DNA of 12,963 nucleotides. Source: Burkholderiales bacterium. GTDB taxonomy: Bacteria > Pseudomonadota > Gammaproteobacteria > Burkholderiales > Burkholderiaceae_C. The position numbers and the translations under genes are program-made. Every line of letters starts with the position of its first letter. The first letter of the stretch is position 1. This document shows, one piece after another, positions 1-7,475 of the stretch. The notes below the pieces were generated by a model. It searched no databases. It was not told the origin of the DNA and saw only the letters and a list, made by a program, of their open reading frames with translations. Location of the stretch: the NCBI GenBank assembly GCA_947450745.1, contig CANFYD010000048.1, positions 1-12,963 of the forward strand, in the 5' to 3' direction.

Positions 1-20
1 GCAAGCGCCTGGCTGTCTGA
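1..20 (+). CDS. rpmH: 50S ribosomal protein L34, C-terminal end (partial)
   Basis: The first 20 bases read, in the frame that ends with TGA at 18-20, as the residues KRLAV followed by a stop. This is the usual C-terminus of ribosomal protein L34 in Burkholderiales. The next gene is rnpA, the near-universal downstream partner of rpmH, 20 bp after this stop. Only the last five full codons lie in the window, so the assignment rests on that short match plus synteny. Confidence 0.75.
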
Positions 21-40
21 GTCAGAACAACACTGACCCC

Positions 41-499
41 GTGATCGGCCGCATCGGCCGCATCGTGCGATCGGCCGACTTCGAACGTGTGTTGGCCAGC
101 AGCAGTCGGATGCGCAGCATTCACTTTGCAGTGCACCACATTGCCGCTTGCCCGAGCAAAGCTGCCAAAGTTTTATCCACTGCCGCAGCCAAGTTATCAA
201 CAGGCGATGCACAGGTGCTCCCCAGCCCTGTGGATGACTTGCCGAAAGCGTGCTGGTTGGGTGCCATCGTGCCCAAGCGGCATGCGCGCCGGTCGGTCAC
301 CCGTTCGTTGCTGAAGCGTCAGATCCGTGCGGCCTTTGATGGTCACAGCACGTTGCCGCCCGGTCTCTGGGTGGTGCGTTTGCGTACCCCGTTCGATCGC
401 AAGCTCTTCCCCAGCGCCGCTTCCGAGGCGCTGCGCTCAGCCGCGCATGCGGAACTGGCGCAGCTGGTCGAGCGTGTGCTGGCACGCGCGTCAAGCTGA
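41..499 (+). CDS. rnpA: Ribonuclease P protein component
   Basis: This is the protein subunit of RNase P, which binds the catalytic RNA and helps cleave the 5' leader from pre-tRNAs. The 152-aa product begins IGRIGRIVRSADFERVLA, the typical RnpA N-terminus, and carries the basic helix VPKRHARRSVTRSLLKRQIR at about residues 77-96, which corresponds to the RNR signature. Between residues about 38 and 70 is a low-complexity insertion (AAKVLSTAAAKLSTGDAQ), which makes the protein longer than the usual 110-125 aa. That insertion is encoded by DNA resembling a cluster of DnaA boxes. The start is a GTG at 41 with no clear Shine-Dalgarno; a second in-frame GTG at 65 is possible. It sits 20 bp after rpmH and 16 bp before yidD, as in the classic operon. 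Family assignment is firm and the exact start less so. Confidence 0.95.
   Translation: MIGRIGRIVRSADFERVLASSSRMRSIHFAVHHIAACPSKAAKVLSTAAAKLSTGDAQVLPSPVDDLPKACWLGAIVPKRHARRSVTRSLLKRQIRAAFDGHSTLPPGLWVVRLRTPFDRKLFPSAASEALRSAAHAELAQLVERVLARASS
173..237. promoter_or_regulatory. Cluster of three near-consensus DnaA boxes inside rnpA
   Basis: Three 9-mers within 65 bp each differ by one base from the DnaA box TTATCCACA: TTATCCACT at 173-181, TTATCAACA at 194-202, and TGTGGATGA at 229-237 (reverse complement TCATCCACA). All lie inside the low-complexity insertion of rnpA. The rpmH-rnpA neighbourhood is next to dnaA/oriC in many bacteria, so an origin-proximal DnaA-binding role is plausible. It is not demonstrated, and no AT-rich unwinding element is visible here. 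Confidence 0.4.
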
Positions 500-515
500 G
501 GGTCGAGCCCGAATC

Positions 516-851
516 ATGCTCAATCCACTCTCCATCACGCAGCGTGCGCTGATCGGTTTGGTGCGAGGCTATCGCCTGCTGCTGAGCCCCTGGTTGGGCG
601 CGTCTTGCCGGTTTGAACCGACTTGTTCGGTGTACGCCATCGAAGCTCTGCAACAGCATGGCGCAGCGGCGGGCACCTATTTGGCGGCTTACCGTATTTT
701 GCGTTGCAACCCCTTTTGCGCAGGTGGCCACGACGGCGTGCCTGACAATGCGCCTGCCTTGTTCACCCGTCTGGGGTGCAAGTCGGCCCCAGCTGGATCC
801 TCGCGGTCCTCCCGATCTCCCCGATCCTCCAAATCAGAAGCCTCCTCATGA
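516..851 (+). CDS. yidD: Membrane protein insertion efficiency factor YidD
   Basis: YidD is a small, membrane-associated protein that aids YidC-dependent insertion of inner-membrane proteins. The 111-aa product has the family signature CRFEPTCSVYAIEALQQHG at about residues 32-50, followed by AAYRILRCNPFCAGGHDGVP, including the conserved cysteines. The N-terminal stretch (LIGLVRGYRLLLSPWLG) is an amphipathic, membrane-associating segment. A Ser/Arg-rich tail of roughly 25 residues follows the conserved core and is probably unstructured. ATG at 516 was chosen because the family alignment begins there; the longer open frame upstream overlaps rnpA out of frame. The stop TGA at 849-851 overlaps the yidC start as ATGA, which suggests translational coupling. 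Confidence 0.95.
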   Translation: MLNPLSITQRALIGLVRGYRLLLSPWLGASCRFEPTCSVYAIEALQQHGAAAGTYLAAYRILRCNPFCAGGHDGVPDNAPALFTRLGCKSAPAGSSRSSRSPRSSKSEASS

Positions 852-2578
852 CTGATATACGCCGCACCGTGCTGTGGGTGGTGTTCACCATGTCTCTCGT
901 CCTGCTGTGGGACGGTTGGCAAAAGCACAACGGGCATCCGTCGATGTTCAGCCCCGCCGCTTCCAAGCCGGTGGCGGCAGGTTCAGCCCCCGGTGCCGCA
1001 CAGGCCAATGGTTCGGTGCCCACGCCGTCGGCCTTGCCGGGCATGGGTAACGCCGGCGTGCCGACCAGCGCGCCGCTGGCCACTGCCAGCGAGAAAGTGT
1101 TGATCACGACCGACGTGCTGAAGGTCACCGTCGACAGCCTCGGCGGTGATTTCACCCGCGTCGAGCTGCTGAACTACCTCGATTCCCCCGAGCACGGCCT
1201 GTTTGACCCGCTGCTGCAAATGGTCGGGATCAAGGACAAGCCCAAGGTCGACATCCACCCGATCGTGCTGCTGGACGCCGCACTGCGCAGCTACAAGGCG
1301 CAATCGGGCTTGCTGGGCAGCAATGGCGAGCAATTGCCGACCCACAACACGCTGATGACCGTGGCGCCGGGTGAGCGCACCTTGCAAGACGGTGCCAGCG
1401 AGGTGTCGCTGCGCCTGGAGTCGCCGGAACTCGGCGGCGTCAAGCTGATCAAGACCTACACCTTCAAGCGCGGCACCTACGTGGTCGGCGTCAAGCACGA
1501 GATCATCAACGTAGGCCAAGCCGCCGTGACGCCGCAGGTTTATGTGCAGCTGATCCGTGACGGCATGCCCGGCCCGGGCGGCTCCAGCGTCTATTCCACC
1601 TTCACCGGCCCGGCCGCCTACACCGACAAGAGCAAGTTCCGCAAGATCGAGTTCAAGGACATCGACAAGGGCAATGTCGAGATCGAGAAAACGGCCAACG
1701 ACGGCTGGGTCGCGATGGTCCAGCACTACTTTGCCAGCGCCTGGCTGAACAACGAAGCCGTGCCGCGCGAGTTCTTCGCCAAGAAGGTGGCCGGTGCCGT
1801 GCCCGAGCAATACGCGGTCGGCATGGTGTTCACCCTGGCACCGTTGGCCCCTGGCGCGACGGTGACCAAGCAAGACCAGCTGTTCATCGGCCCGCAGGAA
1901 GAGAAAAAGCTCGCGCTGCTGTCGCCTGGCCTTGATCTGGTGAAGGACTACGGCATGTTCAAGATGCTGTCCCAGCCGCTGTTCTGGCTGCTCGACCAAT
2001 TGCACAGCCTGCTGGGCAACTGGGGCTGGGCCATCATCGCGCTGGTCGTGCTGCTGAAGATCGCCTTCTACTGGCTCAACGCCAGCGCCTACAAGAGCAT
2101 GGCCAAGATGAAGGCCGTGGGCCCGAAGGTGCAAGCGATGCGCGAGCGCCTGAAGGACAAACCGCAAGAGATGCAGCAGGAAATGATGCGCATCTATCGC
2201 GAGGAAAAGGTCAACCCGATCGGCGGCTGCCTGCCGATCTTCCTGCAAATGCCTTTCTTCATGGGCTTGTACTGGGTGCTGCTGTCCACCGTTGAAATGC
2301 GCGGTGCGCCGTGGTTGGGCTGGATCGTCGACTTGGCCGTCAAAGACCCGTACTTCATCCTGCCGCTGCTGATGACCGCCTCCAGCCTGTTCCAGGTCTG
2401 GCTCAACCCGACGCCGCCGGACCCGATGCAAGCCAAGATGATGTGGATCATGCCGCTGGCCTTCAGCTTCATGTTCTTCATCTTCCCGGCCGGTTTGGTG
2501 CTGTATTGGTTGACCAACAACATCTTGTCCATCGCCCAGCAATGGATGATCAACAAGCGCTTGGGCGTGCAGGGCTAG
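848..2578 (+). CDS. yidC: Membrane protein insertase YidC
   Basis: YidC inserts and folds inner-membrane proteins, alone or with SecYEG. The 576-aa product has the gram-negative layout. TM1 is at about residues 7-22 (VLWVVFTMSLVLLW). A Pro/Ala/Gly-rich linker and a large periplasmic P1 domain extend to about 385. The conserved 60KD_IMP core has hydrophobic segments at about 389-412, 457-482, 500-515 and 531-560. The cytoplasmic C1 hairpin contains SMAKMKAVGPKVQAMRERL, and PIGGCLPIFLQMPFF and DPMQAKMMWIMPL are recognisable. The groove residue that is Arg366 in E. coli is Lys404 here (VVLLKIAFYW), a conservative change. The start ATG at 848 (MTDIRRTVLW) matches the family and overlaps the yidD stop. 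No strong Shine-Dalgarno is visible, consistent with coupling. A terminator hairpin follows about 30 bp after the stop. Confidence 0.97.
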   Translation: MTDIRRTVLWVVFTMSLVLLWDGWQKHNGHPSMFSPAASKPVAAGSAPGAAQANGSVPTPSALPGMGNAGVPTSAPLATASEKVLITTDVLKVTVDSLGGDFTRVELLNYLDSPEHGLFDPLLQMVGIKDKPKVDIHPIVLLDAALRSYKAQSGLLGSNGEQLPTHNTLMTVAPGERTLQDGASEVSLRLESPELGGVKLIKTYTFKRGTYVVGVKHEIINVGQAAVTPQVYVQLIRDGMPGPGGSSVYSTFTGPAAYTDKSKFRKIEFKDIDKGNVEIEKTANDGWVAMVQHYFASAWLNNEAVPREFFAKKVAGAVPEQYAVGMVFTLAPLAPGATVTKQDQLFIGPQEEKKLALLSPGLDLVKDYGMFKMLSQPLFWLLDQLHSLLGNWGWAIIALVVLLKIAFYWLNASAYKSMAKMKAVGPKVQAMRERLKDKPQEMQQEMMRIYREEKVNPIGGCLPIFLQMPFFMGLYWVLLSTVEMRGAPWLGWIVDLAVKDPYFILPLLMTASSLFQVWLNPTPPDPMQAKMMWIMPLAFSFMFFIFPAGLVLYWLTNNILSIAQQWMINKRLGVQG

Positions 2579-2605
2579 CCCCACCGTTCAGGTCCGCTGC
2601 ACCAA

Positions 2606-2636
2606 CAAAAAGCCTACGCGTGCGTAGGCTTTTTTT
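2606..2636. terminator. Bidirectional Rho-independent terminator between yidC and the lipoprotein gene
   Basis: AGCCTACGC at 2611-2619 pairs perfectly with GCGTAGGCT at 2622-2630. A run of seven T (2630-2636) follows on the + strand, and five A (2607-2611) precede it, giving a T tract for - strand transcripts. It lies between the convergent stops of yidC (2578) and the lipoprotein gene (2659), so it can end both transcripts. Confidence 0.9.
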
Positions 2637-2658
2637 ATGGGTGTGCTGCCGCCGTGGA

Positions 2659-3648
2659 CTACTTGGCGTACTTCTTCGCCAAGGCCCAAAAGCCGCTGCC
2701 CGCCACGCCGGTGCCGCGCAGGTCGGTGCCGAAGCTGGCGTCGAAGGCCGCCTTCCAGCCCGCCACCGGGGCACCCAGCACATAGATCGCGCCGCCGCCC
2801 GGGCAGCCGCTGGTGTCGCCGACTTTCTTCATGAAACGGTAGAGGTCCAGCTCGGTCTTGCCGGTCTCGCCCAGCAAGGTGTCCACCGCCAGCCGGTAGC
2901 CGGGGTAGCGGTCGCTGCGCACCGAGACGCGCTGGTCCATGTCGCCAAAGGGCAGGTTGGCGTCGAGGCCGCTGAACGCTGTTTGCAAGCTGTTCAAGTC
3001 GCCCTGGCTGGGGCTGTCTTGCCCGGCCACGCGCAGGGCCATGCCCTCGGTCAGCCAGCGCTCCCAACCATATTGCTGGGTCTGGCAGTTCAGCGCCTGC
3101 GCCTGCACCATGTGGGTGGTTTCGTGAAACGCCAGCGTGCCCAGGCCGCTGTAGCCCTCGGGCGTGCCGAGGTGCAGGGTGCGGATGCCGGCCGAGCCAT
3201 TGCTTTGCGTGCTGCTGCCGCTGATGGCGGCGCAGACGCGCACCTTCTGCCCGTCAAAGCCGATATTGTTCGGTGCGCTGAGGCCGAACTTGTCACGCAA
3301 CGTGCGCACCGACGCTTCGGCGTACTGGGCCGCCCGCTTCATGTGCTCGGGCGTGGCCGTGCCGTCGCTGTAGGTCACGGTGTTGTCGGTCACCAGCACC
3401 GCCTGCCCCAGCGCCGTAGACCGGCAACTGCTGCCGTAGGCGTAGAACTCCAGCACGTTGGGGTACTGAAACGGCTGGTCGGTGGTGGCCGCCGTGGGCG
3501 TGATGCTGGCGGGGTCGATGGCAAACAGGCTGGCGCTAGTGCTGCCGCTGCTTGTGTCGCTGCTGCTGCCGCCGCCCCCGCCACAGGCGGCGAGCAGGCC
3601 CAGCGACAGGAAAGTGGCCAAGGCGAGGGCGGAATAACGTGGATTCAT
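2659..3648 (-). CDS. Secreted lipoprotein with HExxH zinc-metallopeptidase signature
   Basis: The 329-aa product begins with a lipoprotein signal peptide (MNPRYSALALATFLSLGLLAAC). The lipobox Cys22 is followed by a Gly/Ser linker. The motif HETTH at about residues 175-179 lies in LAFHETTHMVQ, and WLTEGMAL follows about 20 residues later, with Glu201 placed as the third zinc ligand. This is the gluzincin (peptidase MA-like) arrangement. Several cysteines (about 75, 139, 188) could form disulphides, consistent with export. The start ATG at 3648 has AGGAG about 9 nt upstream and sits exactly at the signal peptide, so the longer open frame running into a hexamer repeat is not used as the start. 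It is downstream of, and on the same strand as, the kinase, with a gap of about 200 bp. Substrate is unknown. A non-catalytic structural role cannot be excluded. Confidence 0.8.
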   Translation of the reverse strand: MNPRYSALALATFLSLGLLAACGGGGGSSSDTSSGSTSASLFAIDPASITPTAATTDQPFQYPNVLEFYAYGSSCRSTALGQAVLVTDNTVTYSDGTATPEHMKRAAQYAEASVRTLRDKFGLSAPNNIGFDGQKVRVCAAISGSSTQSNGSAGIRTLHLGTPEGYSGLGTLAFHETTHMVQAQALNCQTQQYGWERWLTEGMALRVAGQDSPSQGDLNSLQTAFSGLDANLPFGDMDQRVSVRSDRYPGYRLAVDTLLGETGKTELDLYRFMKKVGDTSGCPGGGAIYVLGAPVAGWKAAFDASFGTDLRGTGVAGSGFWALAKKYAK

Positions 3649-3734
3649 GAAGAAAGCTCCTGATGAAGCCCGACGGGGCTCCTGCTCCCTTTGACGCAAT
3701 CGGCGGCCTCCAAGCGCCAGCGCCACAAAAAATC

Positions 3735-3806
3735 GCAACTGCAACTGCAACTGCAACTGCAACTGCAACTGCAACCGCAACCGCAACCGCAACCGCAACC
3801 GCAACC
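3735..3806. repeat. Hexanucleotide tandem repeat, 6 x GCAACT then 6 x GCAACC
   Basis: Twelve uninterrupted hexamers fill 72 bp: six GCAACT (3735-3770) followed by six GCAACC (3771-3806). The sharp switch suggests that one variant unit expanded separately. It lies between the kinase stop (3851) and the lipoprotein start (3648), about 87 bp upstream of that ATG. Because six is a multiple of three, copy-number change would not shift any frame but would change upstream spacing. Confidence 0.95.
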
Positions 3807-3850
3807 ACGCGGAGTGCGCCCGATGAGCGAGTTCAGGCCGGTGTTTGAGC

Positions 3851-6565
3851 CTATATCTGACCCTGAGCCTGCGCCTTCTCCGCCTCGCTCAGCAGCGCGA
3901 GGAACTCGGCGTAATAGCGTTCGCCGCCCACCTGCGTCAGCTGTTGCTTGAAGGCGTTCAGGCGGCCCAGTTCGGCGGCGTCCATGCGAGTGTGCTGGGC
4001 GATCAGCCTCCAGGCGCGCGCCTGCCAGGCCAGTTGGGTCGTGTTGCTGACGGCCAGGCTGTGGCGCCACCAGCGCAGCGCCGCCACCTTGTCGCCCCGG
4101 GCCAGGGCCAGCTCGCCACGGCGCAGGTCGAGGGACATGGTCCAGGCTGGGGCTTTGGCGAAGTAGCTGTCGATCGCGCCGGTCGCGGCCAGCGCTTGGG
4201 CGGCGCGCGCCAAGTCGCCGTCATGCAAGGCGCTGGCCGCGCAAGCCTGCGTCGCCAACAGTGCGAAATAGGGCGTGGTGGACTTCAGCGCCGCTGGCGC
4301 ATTCTCGTACGGCCTACAGCCTGCTTGCATCGCCGGCCCATCGCCGCTGCGCACGGCCAGGCCCAGCGCACCGACCTGCACCTGATCCTTCAAACCATTG
4401 AAATTGGCGTTCTGCGGCAAGTGGACGATGCGCAAGGCGTTGCCCATCAGCTGTTGGGCTTCAGCGCGACCGCTGCCGCCAAACAGCACGCTCGCCAGCG
4501 CGATTTCAGAGCGGGCCAGGCCGATGGCATCCGGCCCTTGCAGCAGGCGGGTGGTGGCTACGCTGTGGCGCAGCAGCGCCTCCGCTTCGGCCGGGCGCTG
4601 AATCATGTCGGCCCAGGTGCCGACAAAGCTCTCCGTCTGCGCCGCCTGCCAGGATTCCGCGCCGAACTGCCGGCGGTTCACCTCCAGCCCCTTCAGCCCC
4701 GCGCTGTAGGCCGCCGGCAGGTCGCCCAGGTAGGCGCGCAACAGGCCCAGTTGCAGATAGGTCAGTGCCAAGGTGTTGATATTCGGCTGCCCCGCCAACA
4801 AGGCCGCCGCCAGCTCCAAGTGGGCGGCGTCCTGCGGGTCGGGCGCGTGCAGGCGCATGCCAAAGCCGCCCAGCTTTTCATGCACCGTGGCCAGCCGCAC
4901 CGGGTCTTGAATACCCCGTGCCTCGTAGATGGCCAAGGCCTTGCGGGCGACCTCGAACCCTTGCTGAAACTGCGCCGTGGAGTCGAGGACGAGCAGCTGT
5001 GAGCGCAAGGCATCGGCGTAGGCCACGCTGTGATCGCCATGCAAGCGCTTCGTGTCGTCGATGCGGGCCTGCGCCAGCGCGACCGCCAGGTCGATCAGGC
5101 CCAGTTGCTCGGACAAGGGCACCAGGTCTTGCAGCAAGCGCACGCGCGCCTCGGGTTGATCTTGCAACTGCGTCAGCACCCGGCGCGCCCCGCGTTCGAC
5201 CACCGTCTTCAGCGGCAGGTCCGGTTGCTTGATGTTGGCGAACTGGTCTTGATCGGGGTTGAACAGCCCGACGGTGAACTGGTACATCGCCTCGGCCCGC
5301 CGCGCCTCGGTGCGCGCCTGTTGGGCCGACCACAGCGCCCAGCCTGTCGTGCTCATCAGCGCCACCACCGCCAGCGCACTGGCTGCCACGCCCGCCCGGT
5401 GCCGCCGCACAAAGCGCTCGGCCGCGTAGCGCCACGACGGCCCGCGCGCCAGCACCGGCACACCGGCCAGATGGCGGCGCAGGTCGGCCGCCAGCGCATC
5501 CACGGTGGCGTAGCGCTGGCCGGCTTCCTTGGCCAGAGCCTTCAGCACGATGGTGTCGATATCTCCGCGCAGCGCTTTTTGCTGGGTCTTGTCGGCCGCC
5601 ATTTGCGACGGCGGCGGCGGCTGGAATTCCAGAATCGCCTGCTCCAGCGCCGGCCGGTGCGCGGCCGCCGCAGCGGCATAAGGGCTGTGGCCGCTGAGCA
5701 AGCGGTAGGCCAGCACGCCCAGCGCATACACATCCGAGGCGACGCCCGGCTCCTCGCCGCGCACCTGCTCGGGCGAGGCGTACTCAGGCGTCATCGGGCG
5801 CTGGCCAAGCTGGGTCAGTGGAGCTTGCGCTGGTTGATCCGGCCCGGACTGATCGAGCAAGCGGGCGATGCCAAAATCCAGCAGCCTGACCTTCCCCAAT
5901 GATCCATCCCGCTGCACCAGCACGTTGGCGGGCTTGATGTCGCGGTGGATGACCAAGCGGCCATGGGCGTATTGCAGCGCGTCGGCCACTTGCAGCAGCA
6001 GGTCGACACGCTGGGTCATGCTGGCCTGTTGTGCGGCGCACCAGGCGAGCAAGTCCTGGCCGTCCACCCACTCCAGCGCCAACCAGGGCAAGCCCTCGGG
6101 GGTCACCCCGGCATCGAACAGCCGCGCAATGCCGGGATGATTCAGGCGAGCCAGCACATCACGCTCGCGGCGGAAGCGCTCGGCCAGCTGTGGCGCCGGG
6201 CTATGCGGTAATTTGAGCGCCACCTCGCGCTGGAACTCGCCTGCCGCCGGCCGCGCCAGCCAAACGCTGGCCATGCCGCCCCGGCCCAGTTCGCGGATCA
6301 AGCGCCAGGGGCCCAGCACCTGTTCGGGCTGCCAGTCACCCCCTGCCTCAGCGGATAAATCCGGCAGGCTGGCCGCTTGTTGCATGAACCCGGCCGACGC
6401 GGCGGCCGCGTCCGAGCGCAGCAATTGCTCCAGCGCCGCCCGCCAAGCGCGCTGGGCCGGCGGCAGGCCATCGAGAAAGCCTGGCCGCGCGGCCTCGGGC
6501 AGGGTCAGCAGTTCGTTCAGCAGCGGCGCGATGTCGGCCCAGTGCTCCAGCAGGTTCTTGTTCAT
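3851..6565 (-). CDS. Transmembrane Ser/Thr protein kinase with C-terminal TPR-like region
   Basis: The product is a 904-aa PknB-type (Hanks) kinase, predicted to sit in the inner membrane. An N-terminal helical segment (about 1-75) precedes the kinase domain (about 84-365). The glycine loop GRGGMASV is at 94-101, the ATP-binding lysine in VALKLP at 118, the catalytic HRDIKPAN at 207-214, DFG at 230-232, and PEYASPEQ at 260-267. All key catalytic residues are present, so it should be active. A single hydrophobic segment (AGVAASALAVVALMSTTGWALW, about 391-412) is followed by roughly 490 residues of Ala/Leu-rich helical repeats resembling TPRs, probably a sensing or docking domain outside the membrane. 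ATG at 6565 overlaps the sigma-factor stop as ATGA, so the two genes are very likely co-translated. Longer upstream starts would overlap the sigma gene and are rejected. The kinase substrate is unknown. Confidence 0.93.
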   Translation of the reverse strand: MNKNLLEHWADIAPLLNELLTLPEAARPGFLDGLPPAQRAWRAALEQLLRSDAAAASAGFMQQAASLPDLSAEAGGDWQPEQVLGPWRLIRELGRGGMASVWLARPAAGEFQREVALKLPHSPAPQLAERFRRERDVLARLNHPGIARLFDAGVTPEGLPWLALEWVDGQDLLAWCAAQQASMTQRVDLLLQVADALQYAHGRLVIHRDIKPANVLVQRDGSLGKVRLLDFGIARLLDQSGPDQPAQAPLTQLGQRPMTPEYASPEQVRGEEPGVASDVYALGVLAYRLLSGHSPYAAAAAAHRPALEQAILEFQPPPPSQMAADKTQQKALRGDIDTIVLKALAKEAGQRYATVDALAADLRRHLAGVPVLARGPSWRYAAERFVRRHRAGVAASALAVVALMSTTGWALWSAQQARTEARRAEAMYQFTVGLFNPDQDQFANIKQPDLPLKTVVERGARRVLTQLQDQPEARVRLLQDLVPLSEQLGLIDLAVALAQARIDDTKRLHGDHSVAYADALRSQLLVLDSTAQFQQGFEVARKALAIYEARGIQDPVRLATVHEKLGGFGMRLHAPDPQDAAHLELAAALLAGQPNINTLALTYLQLGLLRAYLGDLPAAYSAGLKGLEVNRRQFGAESWQAAQTESFVGTWADMIQRPAEAEALLRHSVATTRLLQGPDAIGLARSEIALASVLFGGSGRAEAQQLMGNALRIVHLPQNANFNGLKDQVQVGALGLAVRSGDGPAMQAGCRPYENAPAALKSTTPYFALLATQACAASALHDGDLARAAQALAATGAIDSYFAKAPAWTMSLDLRRGELALARGDKVAALRWWRHSLAVSNTTQLAWQARAWRLIAQHTRMDAAELGRLNAFKQQLTQVGGERYYAEFLALLSEAEKAQAQGQI

Positions 6566-7077
6566 GAACTCAGCAAGGTGAACAACAGGGCGCGTGCCTT
6601 TTGCCAATCGCGCTGCACGGTGCGCCGCGCCACGCCCAGCAGCTCGGCGCATTCGGTTTCTTCCAGGCCGGCGAAGTAGCGCAGCTCGACCAATCGCGCC
6701 AGCCCCGGGTCGCTGCATTCCAGCGCGCTCAGCGCTTCATGGACGGCCAGGTATTCGTCGTCGCGCTGGGCCAGCGTCGGCAGCGCGTCCAGGTCGAGGT
6801 GGGTGGCCCCGCCGCCGCGCTGCACAGCCTGCCGGGCGCGGGCGTAATCGACCACGATGGAGCGCATGGCGGTGGCCGCATAAGCCATGAAATGCGGCTT
6901 GCCCATCGCCGCCCAGTCCGCGCGGCGCGACAGCCGGAACCAGCTTTCGTGCATCAGCGCCGTGGTGTCCAGCAGCGTCAGCGGCCCGCTGCGGCGGATG
7001 CGCTGGCGGGCTATTTGCTTGAGTTCACGGTACAGGTCTGCGCCCAAAGCGGGGGCAAGGTTCGCTGAGTCGTCCAA
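6562..7077 (-). CDS. ECF-subfamily RNA polymerase sigma factor (PF07638-like)
   Basis: This is a predicted alternative sigma factor that directs RNA polymerase to a small regulon. The region-2 sequence LTLLDTTALMHESWFRLSR followed by KPHFMAYAATAMRSIVVDYAR and an RGGG segment is typical of the ECF group paired with Ser/Thr kinases. Region 4 ends in a helix-turn-helix, ETECAELLGVARRTVQRDWQKAR. The stop overlaps the kinase ATG (ATGA), so the kinase may control this factor directly; that is inference. The start is uncertain: no in-frame ATG precedes region 2. I chose TTG at 7077, which gives 171 aa, close to the family length. The frame stays open to a GTG at 7275, but those extra codons have a weaker G/C preference at third positions, look unlike the family, and run into a terminator-like hairpin. 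Confidence 0.85.
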   Translation of the reverse strand: MDDSANLAPALGADLYRELKQIARQRIRRSGPLTLLDTTALMHESWFRLSRRADWAAMGKPHFMAYAATAMRSIVVDYARARQAVQRGGGATHLDLDALPTLAQRDDEYLAVHEALSALECSDPGLARLVELRYFAGLEETECAELLGVARRTVQRDWQKARALLFTLLSS

Positions 7078-7475
7078 GGGCGGGCTGCTTTGAAAAGTCG
7101 CACATGATGCCTCAGGATCAAGCGCAACTGCAGCGGCCCAGGCCGTTCGTGGCGTGCGTGCTTCGTCAAGCCTCAGCTGGGGGATGGGCGCGCAGCCCTC
7201 GGTATGCCAGGCTGATCCGTGCGCCGAGTCGATAGCGCACCGCCAAATCGCCAAAAAGTCACGAAGCCCCCGCACACACCCCGCATTCGGGGGCTTCTTT
7301 TTGGGGGCGGCCAGGCATCAAATTGCGTCAGCGGGGCAGAGCTCCACAGCCGGTTTCAGGCAACCGATGTGTGGAAACAGGCCCAGGCCAAGCCTCATGC
7401 GAGCGCTTGACCCTGCCTCCCCCGCGCCAAATTCCTGGCTTCAGGCAGCTGCGTCATTCCAGCGAGAATCGTTGG
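7078..7475. other. Divergent intergenic region between the sigma factor and mnmE
   Basis: About 400 bp separate the divergently oriented sigma-factor gene and mnmE, so promoters for both should lie here. I see no convincing -35/-10 pair, tRNA or further ORF. The only clear structure is the terminator-type hairpin at 7263-7302. If the sigma factor actually starts at GTG 7275, the gap shrinks to 200 bp. Confidence 0.6.
7263..7302 (+). terminator. Rho-independent terminator with no obvious upstream gene on its strand
   Basis: GAAGCCCCCG (7263-7272) pairs with CGGGGGCTTC (7288-7297) around a 15-nt loop, and five T follow (7298-7302). The form is a standard + strand terminator. No + strand gene lies between yidC (ending 2578, with its own terminator) and this site, so it may end an unannotated small RNA, act in the mnmE leader, or be a relic of an earlier arrangement. 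Confidence 0.7.

Noticed and set aside
983..2584. A 533-codon open frame on the - strand opposite yidC
   Set aside because: It is the antisense of a certain yidC gene in high-GC DNA, rich in His/Gln/Leu/Arg, with no domain or start signal. Similar long shadows lie opposite the lipoprotein (2311-3663), the kinase (3845-5902) and mnmE (7395-8573).
3649..3804. N-terminal extension of the lipoprotein through the hexamer repeat (Leu-Arg/Leu-Gln repeats)
   Set aside because: The signal peptide and a good AGGAG site place the start at 3648; an extension would bury the signal peptide behind about 50 charged residues.
7407..7435. A TTGACC hexamer as a possible mnmE -35 element
   Set aside because: At 17-nt spacing the -10 position reads AATTCC, which is too far from consensus to call a promoter.
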